NCBI GenBank assembly: GCA_019308705.1
Contig: JAFDHW010000005.1
Span: 1 to 18,192, forward strand
Origin: Deltaproteobacteria bacterium
Lineage (GTDB): Bacteria > Desulfobacterota > Desulfobacteria > Desulfobacterales > Desulfatibacillaceae
Direction: 5' to 3'
DNA: 18,192 nt
The notes beneath the pieces are model-generated. The model made no database searches, was not told the origin of the DNA, and was given only the letters and a program-made list of their open reading frames with translations. Shown one piece after another: positions 14,179 to 18,192 of the stretch. Both the position numbers and the translations under genes were made by a program. Within the stretch, counting starts at the first letter, position 1. Each line of letters starts with the position of its first letter.

Positions 14179-14622
14179 ATGGATTACATCAAGATTCGCT
14201 TCGGCGGCAGCTTAGACCAGTTCCGCAACGAGCTGGCCCGGACCATCGAGTCCCTGTTTGGCGAAACCGCGCCTTTCTCCATGTCCCCCCGCACCTGGCG
14301 GCCCCCCATGGACATCCATGAGACGGCCGACGAGATCGTGATGGTGTGCCTGCTCGCCGGGGTGGAAAAAGACGACGTGGAGGTGGAAATGGACAACCGG
14401 GCCGTGCGTATCTCCGGCATGCGCAAGGAGCCGCCCCGCAATCCGGACGCCCGTTTCCACCTGGCCGAAATCCCCTACGGCAAGTTCGAGCGCATCCTGG
14501 TTCTTCCCGTGCCCGTGGACCCGGAAAAGACGGTGGCCACGTTCAGCAACGGCACGCTTGAAATCCGCATGAAAAAGCTTAACCAAGCCGGCCGCAGAGT
14601 GGTCAAGGTCACCCGGGGATAG
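14179..14622 (+). CDS. Hsp20 / alpha-crystallin family small heat shock protein
   Basis: A 147-residue ATP-independent holdase that keeps unfolding proteins soluble. The alpha-crystallin domain covers about 40-135: PPMDIHETADEIVMVCLLAGV, then the beta strands VEVEMDNRAVRISGMRKE, and the family signature VATFSNGTLEIRMKK. The C-terminal tail RRVVKVTRG contains a V-x-V that could serve as the I-x-I oligomerisation motif. AAGAGG lies just before ATG 14179; a GTG at 14140 in the same frame has no such support. lon starts 36 nt later on the same strand, so holdase and protease form a proteostasis pair, plausibly heat-inducible. Confidence 0.93.
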   Translation: MDYIKIRFGGSLDQFRNELARTIESLFGETAPFSMSPRTWRPPMDIHETADEIVMVCLLAGVEKDDVEVEMDNRAVRISGMRKEPPRNPDARFHLAEIPYGKFERILVLPVPVDPEKTVATFSNGTLEIRMKKLNQAGRRVVKVTRG

Positions 14623-14658
14623 AGCTCGCAATTCATCGTGCCGAAAGGACCGCGTTTC

Positions 14659-17025
<2,367 letters not shown>

Positions 17026-17075
17026 GCGCCCGCGGGGAGAAGTCGATCCATACATGCCGGAGCCGGGCCGGGCGC

Positions 17076-17810
17076 ATGCGGGTCGCGCTCCGGCTTTTTT
17101 GCGTCATAGCCCTTGCGCTTTTCCTGGCGCTGTCGCCGGCGTCCTGCGGGAAGCGCCCCCACAGCCAGCCCCCCACGGCCCCGGGCCAGCCCAAGCCCTA
17201 TTACGTGCAAGGCCGGTGGTACACTCCCCTTCCCCACGCCCGGGGGTTCGTCCAGGAAGGCATTGCATCCTGGTACGGCAACCCGTTCCACGGCAGGAAA
17301 ACCTCCTCGGGCGAGGTCTACGACATGCACCTGATGACCTGCGCCCACAAGACCCTGCCCTTTGGCACGCTCTTGCGGGTGGACAACCTGGACAACGGTC
17401 GCTCCTGCCAGGTGCGGGTCAACGACCGGGGGCCGTTCGCCAAGGGCCGCATCCTGGACCTTTCCTTTGCCGCGGCCAAGGAGCTGGGCATGACCGGCCC
17501 GGGCACCGCCCGAGTGCGCATCACCGCCTTGGCCGCCCCGGCGGAAAAGCGGGTCACGGACAAAAACGTGTTCTACACGGGCAACTTCACCATCCAGGTG
17601 GGGGCCTTTTCCGACCCCGGCAACGCCCGGCGCTTGCAAAAAAAACTTTCCGCGCGGTATGACAACGCCCACGTGATCCGGTTTTTCCAGGACGGCCGGA
17701 CCTTCCACCGGGTGCGGGTGGGCCGGGCGTCTTCCCTGGACCAGGCCGAGAAGCTGCTTTCCTCGGTGCAACGGGACGGGTTCGACCAGGCGTTCGTGGT
17801 GGCGGAATAA
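17076..17810 (+). CDS. rlpA: RlpA-family septal ring lytic transglycosylase / lipoprotein with SPOR domain
   Basis: A 244-residue envelope protein. Residues 1-24 are a lipoprotein-like signal ending PASC; Cys24 is the likely lipidation site, though Pro at -3 is not the usual residue. The double-psi beta-barrel domain (about 60-150) has GIASWYGNPFHGRKTSSGE, His91 in AHKTLPFGT and Asp117 in VNDRGPF, which match the catalytic His and Asp of P. aeruginosa RlpA, an enzyme that cuts peptidoglycan strands lacking stem peptides. A SPOR domain (about 168-244, FTIQVGAFSDPGNARRLQ) should bind denuded glycan at the division site. ATG 17076 is chosen because the signal peptide begins there. It starts 50 nt after lon and ends 1 nt before gmhB. 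Confidence 0.9.
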   Translation: MRVALRLFCVIALALFLALSPASCGKRPHSQPPTAPGQPKPYYVQGRWYTPLPHARGFVQEGIASWYGNPFHGRKTSSGEVYDMHLMTCAHKTLPFGTLLRVDNLDNGRSCQVRVNDRGPFAKGRILDLSFAAAKELGMTGPGTARVRITALAAPAEKRVTDKNVFYTGNFTIQVGAFSDPGNARRLQKKLSARYDNAHVIRFFQDGRTFHRVRVGRASSLDQAEKLLSSVQRDGFDQAFVVAE

Positions 17811-17811
17811 T

Positions 17812-18192
17812 ATGCGGGTGGTGTTTCTGGACAGGGACGGGGTGGTGAACGAGGACCGGGAGGACTACGTCAAGTCCTGGGACGAGTTCGTTCTCATCGA
17901 GGGCAGCCTGGAGGCCTTGGCCCTGCTGAACCGGGCCGGGTGGGAGATCATCCTGGTGACCAACCAGTCCGGGGTGGGCCGGGGGCTGTACCCGGAGGAG
18001 ACGGTCCACGACGTGCACGCCCGCCTGGCCAGGCGCGCCGAAACCGCCGGCGCGCGCATCAAGGACATATTCTACTGCCCCCACGCGCCCGGCGACAACT
18101 GCGATTGCAGGAAGCCCGAGCCCGGCATGTTCCACGCCGCCCAAAAAGCCCACGGGCTGGACCTGTCCCGGTGCATCATGATCGGCGATTCC
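17812..18192 (+). CDS. gmhB: D-glycero-beta-D-manno-heptose 1,7-bisphosphate 7-phosphatase (partial)
   Basis: The first 127 codons of a HAD-superfamily phosphatase; the window ends inside the gene. The enzyme removes the 7-phosphate in ADP-heptose synthesis for the lipopolysaccharide inner core. HAD motif I is LDRDGVVNE (Asp7 and Asp9), motif II is VTNQSGVGRG, the conserved Lys is in CDCRKPEPGM, and motif III (IGDS) is just reached. The zinc-binding insert typical of GmhB is present: CPHAPGDNCDC. The related HisB phosphatase shares this zinc loop, but the motif order and start fit GmhB. The ATG lies 1 nt after the rlpA stop with no clear ribosome site, so translation is probably coupled to rlpA. 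Confidence 0.9.
   Translation, partial: MRVVFLDRDGVVNEDREDYVKSWDEFVLIEGSLEALALLNRAGWEIILVTNQSGVGRGLYPEETVHDVHARLARRAETAGARIKDIFYCPHAPGDNCDCRKPEPGMFHAAQKAHGLDLSRCIMIGDS

Overview
The window is GC-rich, densely coding DNA of a Gram-negative anaerobe, most likely a Desulfobacterota/deltaproteobacterial fatty-acid or aromatic-acid degrader. The evidence is indirect. It holds three acyl-CoA dehydrogenases with an EtfB, a cysteine-rich anaerobe-type iron-sulfur protein, a [4Fe-4S] quinolinate synthase and a B12-domain radical SAM protein. Outer-membrane genes (LolA, RlpA, GmhB) show a diderm envelope. I cannot name the genus.

Left part (1-4850): a minus-strand pair of acyl-CoA dehydrogenases (200-1321 and 1350-2492) is followed by a 554-bp non-coding stretch, a minus-strand 4Fe-4S protein (3047-3904) and the divergent lolA (4058-4759). 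Three copies of a palindromic element (69-188, 2520-2671, 4757-4845) sit in the gaps here. Each begins near TAG-CCCG and ends CCGGG-TTAG, and the two arms of each copy pair with each other even though the copies differ in sequence. None is seen in the other 13 kb. The element looks like a REPIN or a small non-autonomous transposable element, and its first TAG is the stop codon of lolA.

Middle part (4850-11920): nadA and a B12-binding radical SAM gene run rightward. They meet, with no spacer, a leftward pair: a 385-391-residue serine alpha/beta hydrolase and a long fusion of a zinc-ribbon PHP phosphoesterase to a complete UvrD-type helicase. The hydrolase has a good sigma70-type promoter in the divergent gap 11921-12081.

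Right part (12082-18192): a canonical acyl-CoA dehydrogenase overlaps an etfB that has no etfA beside it. Then come a proteostasis pair, hsp20 and lon, and an envelope pair, rlpA and gmhB, with gmhB cut by the window end.

Most interesting points: the arm-covarying repeat family clustered in 4.8 kb; the left dehydrogenase pair, in which one protein has lost flavin-site motifs and the other has Asp/Gly where the catalytic Glu normally lies, suggesting a heteromer or unusual dehydrogenation chemistry; the 18-cysteine iron-sulfur protein; and the PHP-UvrD fusion. No CRISPR array, rRNA, tRNA, transposase or phage gene was seen.
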